64,000 nt of DNA from Paenibacillus sp. FSL H8-0332 (GTDB lineage: Bacteria > Bacillota > Bacilli > Paenibacillales > Paenibacillaceae): the NCBI RefSeq assembly GCF_037963835.1, contig NZ_CP150145.1, positions 3,658,001 through 3,722,000 on the forward strand. The letters run 5' to 3'. Positions 42,517 through 51,587 of this stretch are shown piece by piece (positions within the stretch are counted from its first letter, which is position 1; each line of letters begins with the position of its first letter). The notes under the pieces were generated by a model. The model saw only the letters and a program-made list of their open reading frames with translations. It was not told the origin of the DNA and made no database searches. The translations under genes and the position numbers were made by a program.

Positions 42517-44301
42517 CTACTGAAACCCCGATTTCACCCACAGCTTGGAGATATCCAGAAATCCGAAGGAGCCGGCCTGTAGGCCGAATAGATTCTGACT
42601 TAATTGCGCCTTTTTATTCATATGACAGCCATACAGTACCCAGCCGTTATCCCGCAGCTTGCCTTCGGCCAGCTCCAGTACCTCCGCCCTCTCCCCGGCG
42701 GCCAGCCGGGCGAAAGGCTTCAGCACCTCTGTCAGCTCAGATTTCTGGCTGTCCAGCAGCAGGTTATGCAGATAATTGGACTCATTGCGAAAATAATTGA
42801 TCATCCCCCACTGCCAGTCATCCTCCAGCACTTCTTCGCAAATCACAAGATCCGCATGGTTCACCAAGTCCGGCAGATCATAATCTGCTAAGGGATGCAG
42901 CTCAAGCTGTAATCCAATCTTCCTGCAGCGCTCCTGCAGCCAAATCGCCTCATCCTGATCCTCTTTACAGGGCCGGTAGGCCAGCTTCACTACCTCTCCT
43001 CTGTATCCGCCTTCCTCAAGCAGCGCCCGCGCTTCCTCCAACTGCGGCTCAGCAAACTCATACTTACTGCTCTGCCAGGGAAGGAAGCTGTCTGCCGGCA
43101 TAATCCGGTTACCTCCCAGCTCACGGATCAGTGCAAGCTGATTATAGAGGATACGCATAGCCTGCCGGACAGCGGGACGATGGTGAACGCCTTCTTTTCG
43201 AAAATTAAACAGCATGTACCTGCACCCGACAGCCGGATAATCGATACTGTGGCTCCTCCCCTCTTCTGCTGCGGCCACACTACTCAGACTGGTACTGGCA
43301 CCCGTCAGCTGATATTGACGTACCCCCGAGGCTAGATGCGGCAGGTACCATATCTCGACCCGGTCCAGCAGAGGGCGGATTCCGTAATAGAGATCGTAAG
43401 CGCTGAGTACAAGCACATCCTGGCTCAGATCCAGTACCTGATAGGGCCCCGTGCCGACCGGATGCGCTGCGAAATCCACATCATACGGAACAATCGACAT
43501 ATAGATCGAGCTGAACAGATGCAGGAAGAACAAATTAGGCTGCACCAGATCAAACCGGATAACGTAATCTCCCTCCAGCTCCACATGCTTGATATCCTCA
43601 AAATGACAGATCGCCGGACTTTTAAGTCCGATCAGACGCTGGAGGGTTTCTTTTACATCCCGTGAAGTCATCATACGGCCGTGGTGGAATCGCACCCCCT
43701 TGCGCAGGTAGAACAGGTAACTCGTACTGCTCTCGTTAGCCTCCCACGTGTGGGCCAGCCCCGGCAGGAAAACCCCGTTCTGTGCATCATAGGTTATCAA
43801 TGTACTGCAAATATGCCCCAGCAAATAAGTCTCAAAAGCGGTGTATACGCTAGCCGGGTCCAGCTTCTCCATCGCACGGTTACGGGAGATTCGCAGCACC
43901 TCCTGCCCGAATGTGGAGCCGGTTTCGCTCCAGAAGCCCATTTGCTTATCGAGAACCGCCAGCAGGCGCTCTTTGAGCGGCTCGTTAACCGGGTATTGAC
44001 CAATTAATTCGATGGCAGACTTAATCCGGCCTTTGCTGACGAGCTCCTGAAATCTCTCCTCCAGCACCTCATCTATATGACGCAAAAAAGTCATCTGCGA
44101 GCGGTTCCCTCTCCCTCTTCCGGGTATCCAGGCAATTAGCTGCTGCTCCTCCAGCTTCCGCAGAATAAACTTCACATTACGCGGTGTGCAGCATAGGATA
44201 CCGGTCAACTGCTCAATCGTCACCGGAATCGGCTGCTGAAGGCTATATGCGGGAGACAGAGCTGCGGCCAGACAGAGATAATGCATGCTGCTGGTGTCCA
44301 T
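42517..44301 (-). CDS. SgrR-type regulator with solute-binding domain
   Basis: Protein of 594 residues. The N-terminal SgrR-like winged helix (residues 1-110, TPRNVKFILRKLEEQQLIAWIPGRGRGN) is followed by an SBP_bac_5 peptide/oligosaccharide-binding domain (about 150-590, LRKGVRFHHGRMMTSRDVKETL). It has no signal peptide, so the binding domain senses a ligand in the cytoplasm. It is divergent from an MFS exporter, the same arrangement as B. subtilis yhjP-yhjO, so it probably controls that gene. Confidence 0.87.
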   Translation of the reverse strand: MDTSSMHYLCLAAALSPAYSLQQPIPVTIEQLTGILCCTPRNVKFILRKLEEQQLIAWIPGRGRGNRSQMTFLRHIDEVLEERFQELVSKGRIKSAIELIGQYPVNEPLKERLLAVLDKQMGFWSETGSTFGQEVLRISRNRAMEKLDPASVYTAFETYLLGHICSTLITYDAQNGVFLPGLAHTWEANESSTSYLFYLRKGVRFHHGRMMTSRDVKETLQRLIGLKSPAICHFEDIKHVELEGDYVIRFDLVQPNLFFLHLFSSIYMSIVPYDVDFAAHPVGTGPYQVLDLSQDVLVLSAYDLYYGIRPLLDRVEIWYLPHLASGVRQYQLTGASTSLSSVAAAEEGRSHSIDYPAVGCRYMLFNFRKEGVHHRPAVRQAMRILYNQLALIRELGGNRIMPADSFLPWQSSKYEFAEPQLEEARALLEEGGYRGEVVKLAYRPCKEDQDEAIWLQERCRKIGLQLELHPLADYDLPDLVNHADLVICEEVLEDDWQWGMINYFRNESNYLHNLLLDSQKSELTEVLKPFARLAAGERAEVLELAEGKLRDNGWVLYGCHMNKKAQLSQNLFGLQAGSFGFLDISKLWVKSGFQ

Positions 44302-44445
44302 ATGATTAACCTCCCTTTAAAAGGTGAAAAGTTACATGTAATCCTTACACTTTTATTTCCCCCTTTGTTCTATACAATTATACTTAATCATTCGATAAGA
44401 AGCATGCTTCAAATTCAAAACATGGACTAGGAGACAGGGATTCAA

Positions 44446-45687
44446 ATGAAACAACATCTGCGCCACATTCACCCGCTGGCCTGGACCATCATCATCGGAA
44501 CGATGTTCGGCCGGCTGGTTACTTCAATGAGCATTCCTTTTCTCTCTATCTATCTCACGCAGGTGCTTGGCGCTTCCGCTACCCAGACGGGGTTGACGGT
44601 GGCCGTCAGCTCGCTGGCAGGGGTAATGATCAGCTTTTACGGCGGTTATATCTCGGATGTGATCGGGCGCCGGATCGTCATGCTGGTCTCGGTATTCGGC
44701 TGGGCCTGCGTATTCTTCGGCTTCGCCGCAGCGCAGCATTTATGGGTGTTTTTCTTGGTGAACACGCTCAACGGACTGTGCCGCGCCGTATTTGAACCGA
44801 CTTCACGGGCATTATTGTCGGATATCACCCCTCCAGATCAAAAATTACTGGTCTACAACCTGCGGTATGCGGCAGTGAATCTGGGTGTGGTCTTCGGCCC
44901 TATTATCGGCCTCCAGCTCGGCTCCGCCAAGTCCACCTTCCCGTTCATGATCGCCGGGATCGTCTATATCGCCTATGGCCTTGTTCTGTTCCTGCAATTC
45001 TCTGTGCACCGTGCCAGCCTGCCTGTTCATGGAGAAGCCAAGACGCCGAAGCTGCTCGATGCGCTCGCCGTCACCGGAAGAGACAAGGTGTTTCTGCCCG
45101 TGCTGCTGGGAACCATCTTCTGCGTCCTCGGGTATGGACACTTCAGCTCTACACTGGCGCAATTTCTGGCGATGAACACCCATTTCAGCAATGGCAGCCA
45201 AGTTTTCTCTTATATGCTGTCGCTTAATGCAGTCACGGTGCTGGTCGTACAGTATCCCATCGTGCGTACAGCCAGCAAGTTCGCGCCGATTATCCCGCTC
45301 ATTCTGGGCAATGTCTGCGTAGCGCTTAGTCTGCTGCTGTTCGGGATGCCCGGAGGGGTTCCCCTGCTGATGTTCAGCGTGGTCCTGTTCACTGTCGGGG
45401 AGGTCCTGCTCTTCACGATGATGGATATGCTGATCGACCGGATTGCCAAGCCGGAGTGGAAAGGTACCTATTTCGGCACGATTGGCTTCAATAATATAGG
45501 CAGCGTCATGGCGCCTATTCTTGGAGGATTGCTGCTGGATCAGTTCGGCGCTCTGAATGGGCCTGCCGTGTTCGTACCGCTTGCGCTGACCACGGCGCTC
45601 GGCCTTCCTTTCCTGATTACCGCGCATAAAAGACTCCGCATCCGCGAGCTTGCCGAAGCAAGTGCGCAGCGTGAGCTTGGTGTGTGA
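44446..45687 (+). CDS. MFS exporter
   Basis: Membrane protein of 413 residues with twelve helices in two halves. The loop 2-3 motif is GGYISDVIGRRIVML near residue 65, and helix 4 onward carries NTLNGLCRAVFEPTSRALLSD. This is the drug-efflux-type MFS pattern. It probably exports a sugar or drug under control of the divergent SgrR-like protein. A hairpin follows at 45703. Confidence 0.9.
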   Translation: MKQHLRHIHPLAWTIIIGTMFGRLVTSMSIPFLSIYLTQVLGASATQTGLTVAVSSLAGVMISFYGGYISDVIGRRIVMLVSVFGWACVFFGFAAAQHLWVFFLVNTLNGLCRAVFEPTSRALLSDITPPDQKLLVYNLRYAAVNLGVVFGPIIGLQLGSAKSTFPFMIAGIVYIAYGLVLFLQFSVHRASLPVHGEAKTPKLLDALAVTGRDKVFLPVLLGTIFCVLGYGHFSSTLAQFLAMNTHFSNGSQVFSYMLSLNAVTVLVVQYPIVRTASKFAPIIPLILGNVCVALSLLLFGMPGGVPLLMFSVVLFTVGEVLLFTMMDMLIDRIAKPEWKGTYFGTIGFNNIGSVMAPILGGLLLDQFGALNGPAVFVPLALTTALGLPFLITAHKRLRIRELAEASAQRELGV

Positions 45688-45702
45688 GTTATTTGAGACG
45701 AA

Positions 45703-45745
45703 AATAAACCCCAGACCTGCTGTAAAGCGGGTTTGGGGTTTATTA
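45703..45745 (+). terminator. Terminator-like hairpin after MFS gene
   Basis: AATAAACCCC pairs with GGGGTTTATT and the interior continues pairing. No proper T-run follows. A near-identical hairpin occurs at 54291-54334. Confidence 0.6.
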
Positions 45746-45789
45746 ATATATACTTATCATTGTTTTTAACTCTTGTGATCGTCAAAAAG

Positions 45790-45811
45790 TTAACATAATA
45801 ATTATTATGTC
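45790..45811. repeat. Palindromic repeat, copy 2
   Basis: Positions 45790-45811 read TTAACATAATAATTATTATG then TC, an imperfect palindrome. Confidence 0.8.
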
Positions 45812-45852
45812 GTAAATAATGATTATACTGCAACTAAACGCCGCTGCACTAG

Positions 45853-46250
45853 CCCAATGTAATCGGTTTTTCGATTACATTCCGCCTACGAACCTCCCAG
45901 TGTCAAATCTGGTCGGTTTTTCGACTACATTCCGCCTACGAACCATCCCAGTGCCCAATGTGGTCGGTTTTCCGACTACATTCCGCCTACGAACCATCCC
46001 AGTGCCCAATGTAATCGGTTTTCCGACTACATTCCGCCTACGAACCATCCCAGTGTCAAATGTAATCGGTTTTCCGATTACATTCCGCCTACGAACCCTC
46101 CCAGTGTCAAGTGTAATCGGTTTTCCGATTACATTCCGCCTACGAACCCTCCCAGTGTCAAATATAATCGGTTTTCCGACTACATTCCGCCTACGGGACC
46201 CTCCTAGTGCCCAATGTAATCGGTTTTTCGATTACATTCCCGCTCCGCAG
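45853..46250. repeat. 51-bp tandem repeat array, eight units
   Basis: Units start at 45853, 45903, 45954, 46005, 46056, 46107, 46158 and 46210 (the last truncated). Each contains TGTAATCGG-TTTT-CCGATTACA or a close variant, then TTCCGCCTACGAACC and a short TCCCAGTG. The hairpin arms vary between units. It ends two bases from the stop of the FAD oxidoreductase gene. Confidence 0.97.
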
Positions 46251-46252
46251 CT

Positions 46253-47593
46253 CTATAATACAACCCCATCCCGCTTCAGCTGCTCCTGCAGCTGCGGGAT
46301 GTCAAGCGCCTGTGGCTTCACCCCCGCAGCCGCAGCGAGCGCCGCAGCTGTTCCGGCCGCCTGGCCCGTGGCCATGCAGCTTGGCGTCAGCCGGGTCGTG
46401 GCCAGCGCTTCGTGCGAGGTCGAGATGCATCTGCCTGCGGCCAGCAGATTGGACACATTGGCGGATAGCAGGCAGCCATACGGAATATCGTATGCGCCGT
46501 CTCCGGCGATGAAGGAGGCTGTTACCCCCTTGCCTGACGGATCGTGAATGTCGATCGGGTAGCCGCTGCGGGCAATGACATCACTGAACTTCCGGCCTTC
46601 TACGACATCTTCTTGGGTCAGCTGGTAATAGCCTTTGATCCGCCGCGATTCGCGGATGCCGATCTGCGGCGCAACCGCTGAGATTGAGGCCCGTTCGAAG
46701 CCCGGAACGTCGCGCTTTAGAAACTCGGCCATGAGCAGCACCTGCTTCCGGCCTTCCTGCTCCGCCAAGGTCAGATCCTCCGCATTCGTTGCGTCCAGCC
46801 CCTGGACGCGGGTACAGTTGATCAGCACCTCGTCGTCTGCAGGACCGGTAAAGAACAAAACCTGATCACGGTTGATCGGCACCTCAGCCCGTTTCCATTG
46901 CGAGTAGAATCCGCTTACCCCGGTGAGCGGCAGGTCCGGCAGCTCGGCAATCGGCGTTTTGCTGTAGAATTCTTCGGGATGGCTGATCATATACGCTTTG
47001 ACCTTGTGCAAATCAACGCCGCGCATTCTGAACTTCATCGTCATCGGCTGGGAACGGTTATCCCCCTCCCGGCCCTGCAGCGTTTCGGCCCCGGACAGCT
47101 TGGCTACGTCGGCATCTCCGCTGCAATCCACGAAGATGCGCCCTTTTATAGGCGTACGCCCGGATTTATTAGTCACTACCACATGTTCGATCACGCCGTC
47201 ACTGACCATCACCTCATCCACAAAGCTATGCAGAAGCAGCTTCACTCCCGCTTCGCGCAGCATATCTGTAGCTACAACTTGATAAATCTCAGGATGGTAC
47301 GGCGTCAACGTGTGCACGAAGCCGACCGTATCCCGCAGGTGGCCCGGTGAACCGCCGTTTGCCTGCAGCCGGTCTACAATTTCCTGGGCGATGCCCTTGA
47401 TAACCTGCTCGCCGCTATCCGTATGAAAGGTCATCCACGGATAGACCATAGCAGCGGTGGACATCCCGCCCACGAACCCGTAACGTTCAATGAGCACGGT
47501 CTGTGCCCCCAGCCGTCCGGCGGCGATGGCCGCCGTGATTCCTGCCGGGCCTCCCCCCACGACAACGACATCTGCCTCTATTGCAGGATTCAT
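46253..47593 (-). CDS. FAD-dependent oxidoreductase
   Basis: Flavoprotein of 446 residues of the FAD_oxidored (PF12831) group. The N-terminal dinucleotide motif is VVVGGGPAGITAAIAAGRLG, followed by ERYGFVGGMSTA. The second FAD contact is near GRIFVDCSGDADVAKLSGAE, and the C-terminus has LLAAGRCISTSHEALATTRLTPSCMATGQ. It probably dehydrogenates a sugar-derived substrate. It is last in the sugar ABC locus, 26 bases after the MalG-type permease. Reaction unknown. Confidence 0.87.
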   Translation of the reverse strand: MNPAIEADVVVVGGGPAGITAAIAAGRLGAQTVLIERYGFVGGMSTAAMVYPWMTFHTDSGEQVIKGIAQEIVDRLQANGGSPGHLRDTVGFVHTLTPYHPEIYQVVATDMLREAGVKLLLHSFVDEVMVSDGVIEHVVVTNKSGRTPIKGRIFVDCSGDADVAKLSGAETLQGREGDNRSQPMTMKFRMRGVDLHKVKAYMISHPEEFYSKTPIAELPDLPLTGVSGFYSQWKRAEVPINRDQVLFFTGPADDEVLINCTRVQGLDATNAEDLTLAEQEGRKQVLLMAEFLKRDVPGFERASISAVAPQIGIRESRRIKGYYQLTQEDVVEGRKFSDVIARSGYPIDIHDPSGKGVTASFIAGDGAYDIPYGCLLSANVSNLLAAGRCISTSHEALATTRLTPSCMATGQAAGTAAALAAAAGVKPQALDIPQLQEQLKRDGVVL

Positions 47594-47618
47594 ATCATCT
47601 ACTCCTTTTCGGTGTGTG

Positions 47619-48467
47619 CTATTCCTTCAGCCCCGTCATAGCTACGCCCTCGATGAACCGCTTCTGTGCCATGAAGAAGACGATCAGCAGCGGCACGGTT
47701 GCCATAACGGTGGCGCTCATCAGATAATGCCAGGAAGTGCCCACTTCATCTGTAAACAACGATAATCCCAGCGGCAAGGTCATCAGCTCACGCGTATTGA
47801 TGAAAATAAGCGGGTCGAAGAATTCATTCCAGATGGACACGAACGTGAAGATCGTCAGTGTTGCCATGCCTGGACGGGCAATCGGCAGCATGATTTTCCA
47901 GTAAATGCGGAACCTGCTGCAGCCGTCGATCATCGCCGCCTCCTCAAGCTCCGTGGGTACAGTGATGAAAAATTGGCGCATGACGAATATCCCGAACACG
48001 CCGCTTGCGCCGAAGATTGGCAACAGAATCAGCGGCAGATGCGTGTCAATCCAGCCCAGGTCGCGCATGAACAGGAACATCGGGATCGCCGTCACTTCAT
48101 GCGGGATCATCATCGCACTGAGCAGCACCAGGAACACGGCGTTTCTTCCGGTGAAGGGAATTTTGGCAAAAGCATAACCGGCCAGCGAAGCGAAAAACAC
48201 CGTTCCCGCCACGACGACAAACGAGATATAGACGCTGTTAAAATAGAAGCGGTGAAACGGGATCAGTGTAAAGACATCCACATAATTCTGAAACTGGAAG
48301 ACCGGCGGAATCAGCTGTGGCGGGTAGGTGAAAATATCCTGCGGCCGTTTGAAGGAGGTGGACAGCATCCACAGAAACGGAATAAGCATAATCAGCGATA
48401 CCGCCGTTAATGCGGTATACACTCCTGCTACAGACCACTTTCGGCTGGGCTTAAGCGTCGCTCTCAT
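47619..48467 (-). CDS. Carbohydrate ABC transporter permease (MalG type)
   Basis: Inner-membrane subunit of 282 residues with six helices. The EAA loop (EAAMIDGCS, then IMLPIARPGMATL) near residue 190 contacts the ATPase. It overlaps its partner permease by 17 bases. No ATP-binding gene lies in the locus; a shared MsmX-type ATPase is likely. Confidence 0.92.
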   Translation of the reverse strand: MRATLKPSRKWSVAGVYTALTAVSLIMLIPFLWMLSTSFKRPQDIFTYPPQLIPPVFQFQNYVDVFTLIPFHRFYFNSVYISFVVVAGTVFFASLAGYAFAKIPFTGRNAVFLVLLSAMMIPHEVTAIPMFLFMRDLGWIDTHLPLILLPIFGASGVFGIFVMRQFFITVPTELEEAAMIDGCSRFRIYWKIMLPIARPGMATLTIFTFVSIWNEFFDPLIFINTRELMTLPLGLSLFTDEVGTSWHYLMSATVMATVPLLIVFFMAQKRFIEGVAMTGLKE

Positions 48468-49377
48468 TGAATACCCACCTCTTTCGCAGCTGCCACTGCA
48501 GCAGAGTCAAGATCAACACGACAAAGAACAACACAAATGCCAGCGCCGAAGCGTAGCCCATCTGGAACAGCTTGAACGCTTTTTCCCAGATGTAATAGAC
48601 CAGTACCTTGGTGCTGTTACTCGGCCCGCCCTGGGTCATGACATAGATCTGGCCGAACACCTTCAGCGAGCCGATTACGGTCATCACCACGGTCAGAAAT
48701 ACGGTTGGCGTAATCATAGGCAGGGTCACGTTAAAAAAGGTTTTGGTCTTGCCTGCCCCGTCCAGCTCAGCCGCCTCGTACAATGAACGCGATACCTGCT
48801 GGATTGCAGCGATGAATAACACCATATTTAGGCCCACGTTCTTCAGTACACTTGTCACGATAACGGCCGGCATCGCCAGTCTCTCATCATACAGCCAGGC
48901 TGCCCCTTTAATGTTGAACAGCATCAGCAGCTGATTAATCAGCCCGGAATCGGTGGCGAACATGTACTTCCAGACGATGGACCAGACGATCAGCGAAGTC
49001 ATTACGGGAACGAAGATCGCAGTACGGAAGATACCTATGCCCTTTAAGCTCCGGGATAACAGCAACGCCAGCATCAGAGCCAGCACAATGTTAAACGGCA
49101 CCAGACCCAGTGTGAAATAAGCTGTGTTCCCGAAGACCTTCCAGAACAGCGGGTCCACCGCAATATCCTTGTAATTATCCAGACCGACGAACCGGTGCTC
49201 GCCAAGCAGCGGCCAGTCATTTAGGCTCATATAGAGCGCTTTCCCCATCGGAAATAACAATAATAACGTGAAACCAAGCAGCATTGGCGATATAAAAAGC
49301 CATCCGGTCACCTGTGCCTCGCGGGCAAGCGGACCCTTGTTTCGTCTCTTGACCTTTCTGTTCATGCCGGAATTCAC
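48451..49377 (-). CDS. Carbohydrate ABC transporter permease (MalF type)
   Basis: Partner permease of 308 residues with a basic N-terminal tail (NRKVKRRNKG) and six helices. The EAA loop EAAELDGAGKTKTFF lies near residue 205. It lies six bases after the TIM-barrel gene and is read with it. Confidence 0.92.
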   Translation of the reverse strand: MNSGMNRKVKRRNKGPLAREAQVTGWLFISPMLLGFTLLLLFPMGKALYMSLNDWPLLGEHRFVGLDNYKDIAVDPLFWKVFGNTAYFTLGLVPFNIVLALMLALLLSRSLKGIGIFRTAIFVPVMTSLIVWSIVWKYMFATDSGLINQLLMLFNIKGAAWLYDERLAMPAVIVTSVLKNVGLNMVLFIAAIQQVSRSLYEAAELDGAGKTKTFFNVTLPMITPTVFLTVVMTVIGSLKVFGQIYVMTQGGPSNSTKVLVYYIWEKAFKLFQMGYASALAFVLFFVVLILTLLQWQLRKRWVFNESDA

Positions 49378-49383
49378 CGCCCC

Positions 49384-50076
49384 CTAGCTCAAATTGTCTA
49401 TTGCACCACGGAACGAGCTAACCGCACGCCGCAGCTCATCTTCTGTCTTGCCCGTCACCACCGCACCTAACATGATCGCTTTCACCCCTGCACGCTGCAA
49501 AGACGGTACGTCTCCCGTAACCAGCTTACGCTGGGAAGGGACCAGCACGGGAAGACCGGAATGGTCGGCCAAATACCGGTATTTCAGCAGATCTGCGAAG
49601 CTAAGACCCGTACCGTATTCGCTGCCAGGCACAATTGAAGCTTCAAGCGCCGTGATCCCGAACTGCGCCCCCTCCCGAACCTGACTGAGATCATAGGTTT
49701 CATTAATGGCAAAGGTCCGGTCCAAGCCGTGATCCTCCAGCATATAGGACGGCAGATGATGGGCATATATCGAATAGAAATCGAACCCGAGCGGAGCAAG
49801 CCGCCTAATCTCTTCTTCCGACACACCCTCTAAGCTGCCTGAGGGCACTACCCCAAAGGGACCGTCAAAGGTAGAGCGGATCTCGCTAAAAATGTCTTCA
49901 TAGCTGTCAAGCGGACCGAAGTGCGTACCGCTGGCCCGGTGGCCGACATTAAAATGAACCTTCAGAGCATCGGCGCCTTCCTCAAGCGCTGCCTTTGCCA
50001 GTCTTACATCATTGGCAGGAAGGCTGATGATCAAGGACAGGCCGCTTTGCTCCAATCTGCGCTGCAATTTACCCAT
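49384..50076 (-). CDS. TIM-barrel protein of unknown function
   Basis: Soluble protein of 230 residues with the alternating strand-helix pattern of a (beta/alpha)8 barrel: SLIISLPANDVRLAKAAL, DALKVHFNVGHRAS, FDFYSIYAHHLPSY, FGITALEASIVPG, and a C-terminal VKAIMLGAVVTGK that could bind phosphate. I do not recognise the family. Being placed between the binding protein and the permeases of a sugar importer suggests a sugar-phosphate enzyme, possibly an epimerase, aldolase or isomerase. Confidence 0.75.
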   Translation of the reverse strand: MGKLQRRLEQSGLSLIISLPANDVRLAKAALEEGADALKVHFNVGHRASGTHFGPLDSYEDIFSEIRSTFDGPFGVVPSGSLEGVSEEEIRRLAPLGFDFYSIYAHHLPSYMLEDHGLDRTFAINETYDLSQVREGAQFGITALEASIVPGSEYGTGLSFADLLKYRYLADHSGLPVLVPSQRKLVTGDVPSLQRAGVKAIMLGAVVTGKTEDELRRAVSSFRGAIDNLS

Positions 50077-50100
50077 CGTATTTCTCTCCCCATCTCGGGC

Positions 50101-50148
50101 GGTCCGTCAGCCGGACGCTGCACTCTGCTGCTCGCCGGTTGACGGACC
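50101..50148 (-). terminator. Intercistronic hairpin after sugar-binding gene
   Basis: GGTCCGTCAGCCGG (50101-50114) pairs with CCGGTTGACGGACC (50135-50148), 14 base pairs with one G-U, and a 20-base loop. No T-run. It probably stabilises the binding-protein mRNA and lowers downstream expression. Confidence 0.7.
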
Positions 50149-50161
50149 CTTGCCCGGAATC

Positions 50162-51451
50162 TTATTTCAAAATAGCCTCGACATCGGTCTGCATCTGCTT
50201 CATGTTGTCCTTGGCGGACGCTGATCTGCCGAACAGGCGGTCAAAGCCTTGCAGCACCGCATTATCGATATCCTGCCAGCGGATGTGGCCCGGAATGATA
50301 CGCGCTTTAGGCATTTCATCGATAACAGCTTGCACGATGTGCTCGGCTGGCGGGTTGTTCGGCTGATTCAGGAACGCATCAGAATTGAGCACAGATGTGC
50401 GCGGAGGTACGAAATATGTGGATGTCGCCTCAATGCCTGACTGACTGGCGAACAGTTTGAGCAGCTTTTTGGCTTCCTCCGGATGCTTGCTGTCCTTGAA
50501 CAGAGTATAGCCTGCTTGGCCCAGCATCGGAACACTGCCGGCGGAGCCGGACGGCATCGGCGCAATGCTCCATTCAAACCCTGTAATGTCACGCGCTTTC
50601 GAGACATAGCTATAGTTGTCGAAGAACATTCCCAGATTCCCTGCGTCGAAGCTGATCTGTTCGCCTGCCTTCGGGTGGGATTCGTCCTCGTACATCATCC
50701 GCTCCAGCAGTTCCATGGTCTCCACGCCGTACTGGTCATTCCAGGTGAACGCGGTCAGATCCTCATTGAACGGGCCGCTTCCGTAAGACCAGGCGTACGA
50801 AGACAGAATGGCCCAGGTCTTCCAGTCACGAAAGAAGTTCGCGCCATATACCCGGCCTTGCGCGTCTTTGACAGCAATCGCTTTGGCGGATTCCTCAAAG
50901 GTCTTCCAGGTCCATTTCCCTTCGGAAGCCAGCGTGTTCGGGTCCGTCAGATTCGCCTTATCGAACAGCGTCTTGTTGTAGAACATGACCACCGGCGGGG
51001 TCGAGAATGGCAGGCCAAGTAATTGATCCCCGTCCCGGAACAAATCGAGCGTGCTCGGAATATAATCGTCCAGATTAAAGGACGCATCGTCTTTGAAGGA
51101 GGAGACGTCCGCCAGAATGCCGTTGGCCTTGAACTGCGGGATCATCCGCTCCGATACCCAGGCGATATCCGGAAGGGATTTCCCTGCGGCCAGCACGGAT
51201 ATTTTCTGCTGATAATCCGTGAATGGCACCGAATCCATAGTCACCTTAATGCCCGGATTGTCTGCTTCAAATTGGCTGATCAGCTTGTTGTACACATCCA
51301 TATGCCCTTGATTGCCCCACATTAGAAACTTTAACTCCACATCTTCCTGTTTCCCGGGACTCTCGGCATTTCCGCTTGCTGCCGGCTTGGCACAACCTGC
51401 CATCAAGCCCAGCAGCATGGCTGAAAGAAGCACTACTCCTGCTTTTTTCAT
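50162..51451 (-). CDS. Sugar-binding lipoprotein of ABC importer
   Basis: Extracellular solute-binding protein of 429 residues (SBP_bac_1 family). The signal peptide ends LMAGC with Cys 20. The body starts ELKFLMWGNQGHMDVYNKLI, typical of oligosaccharide receptors, with ANFFRDWKTWAI and IAPMPSGSAGSVPMLG. It is first of the import genes, downstream of the two-component system that should control it. Sugar unknown. Confidence 0.93.
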   Translation of the reverse strand: MKKAGVVLLSAMLLGLMAGCAKPAASGNAESPGKQEDVELKFLMWGNQGHMDVYNKLISQFEADNPGIKVTMDSVPFTDYQQKISVLAAGKSLPDIAWVSERMIPQFKANGILADVSSFKDDASFNLDDYIPSTLDLFRDGDQLLGLPFSTPPVVMFYNKTLFDKANLTDPNTLASEGKWTWKTFEESAKAIAVKDAQGRVYGANFFRDWKTWAILSSYAWSYGSGPFNEDLTAFTWNDQYGVETMELLERMMYEDESHPKAGEQISFDAGNLGMFFDNYSYVSKARDITGFEWSIAPMPSGSAGSVPMLGQAGYTLFKDSKHPEEAKKLLKLFASQSGIEATSTYFVPPRTSVLNSDAFLNQPNNPPAEHIVQAVIDEMPKARIIPGHIRWQDIDNAVLQGFDRLFGRSASAKDNMKQMQTDVEAILK

Positions 51452-51587
51452 GAATATCCCCCTTTGATATGTTAGTTTTAATGACTCTTTTAGTATAAAG
51501 GAGACTAATCTGAAGGATAAATCACCCAGAATACAGGAAAGGTTCGTTTTGTTTATGATTTATGTTAGATTAATTAACGTTTCATTC

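Larger units (their letters stand above)
45688..46252. other. Repeat-filled gap between convergent genes
   Basis: No real gene. In order: terminator-like hairpin (45703-45745), palindromic repeat (45790-45811) and the 51-bp tandem array (45853-46250). Confidence 0.8.

Noticed and set aside
44845..45627. Long open frame antisense to the MFS gene
   Set aside because: Charged, low-information translation typical of a shadow of a hydrophobic gene; no ribosome site.
45853..46250. CRISPR array
   Set aside because: Units are near-identical over their whole length with no unique spacers, and no cas genes are nearby.
45819..46547. Open frame of 242 codons coding for 17-residue repeats
   Set aside because: It exists because the repeat unit is 51 bases long. 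It has no good ribosome site, runs antisense into the FAD oxidoreductase gene, and changes between units affect hairpin arms rather than codon wobble positions.
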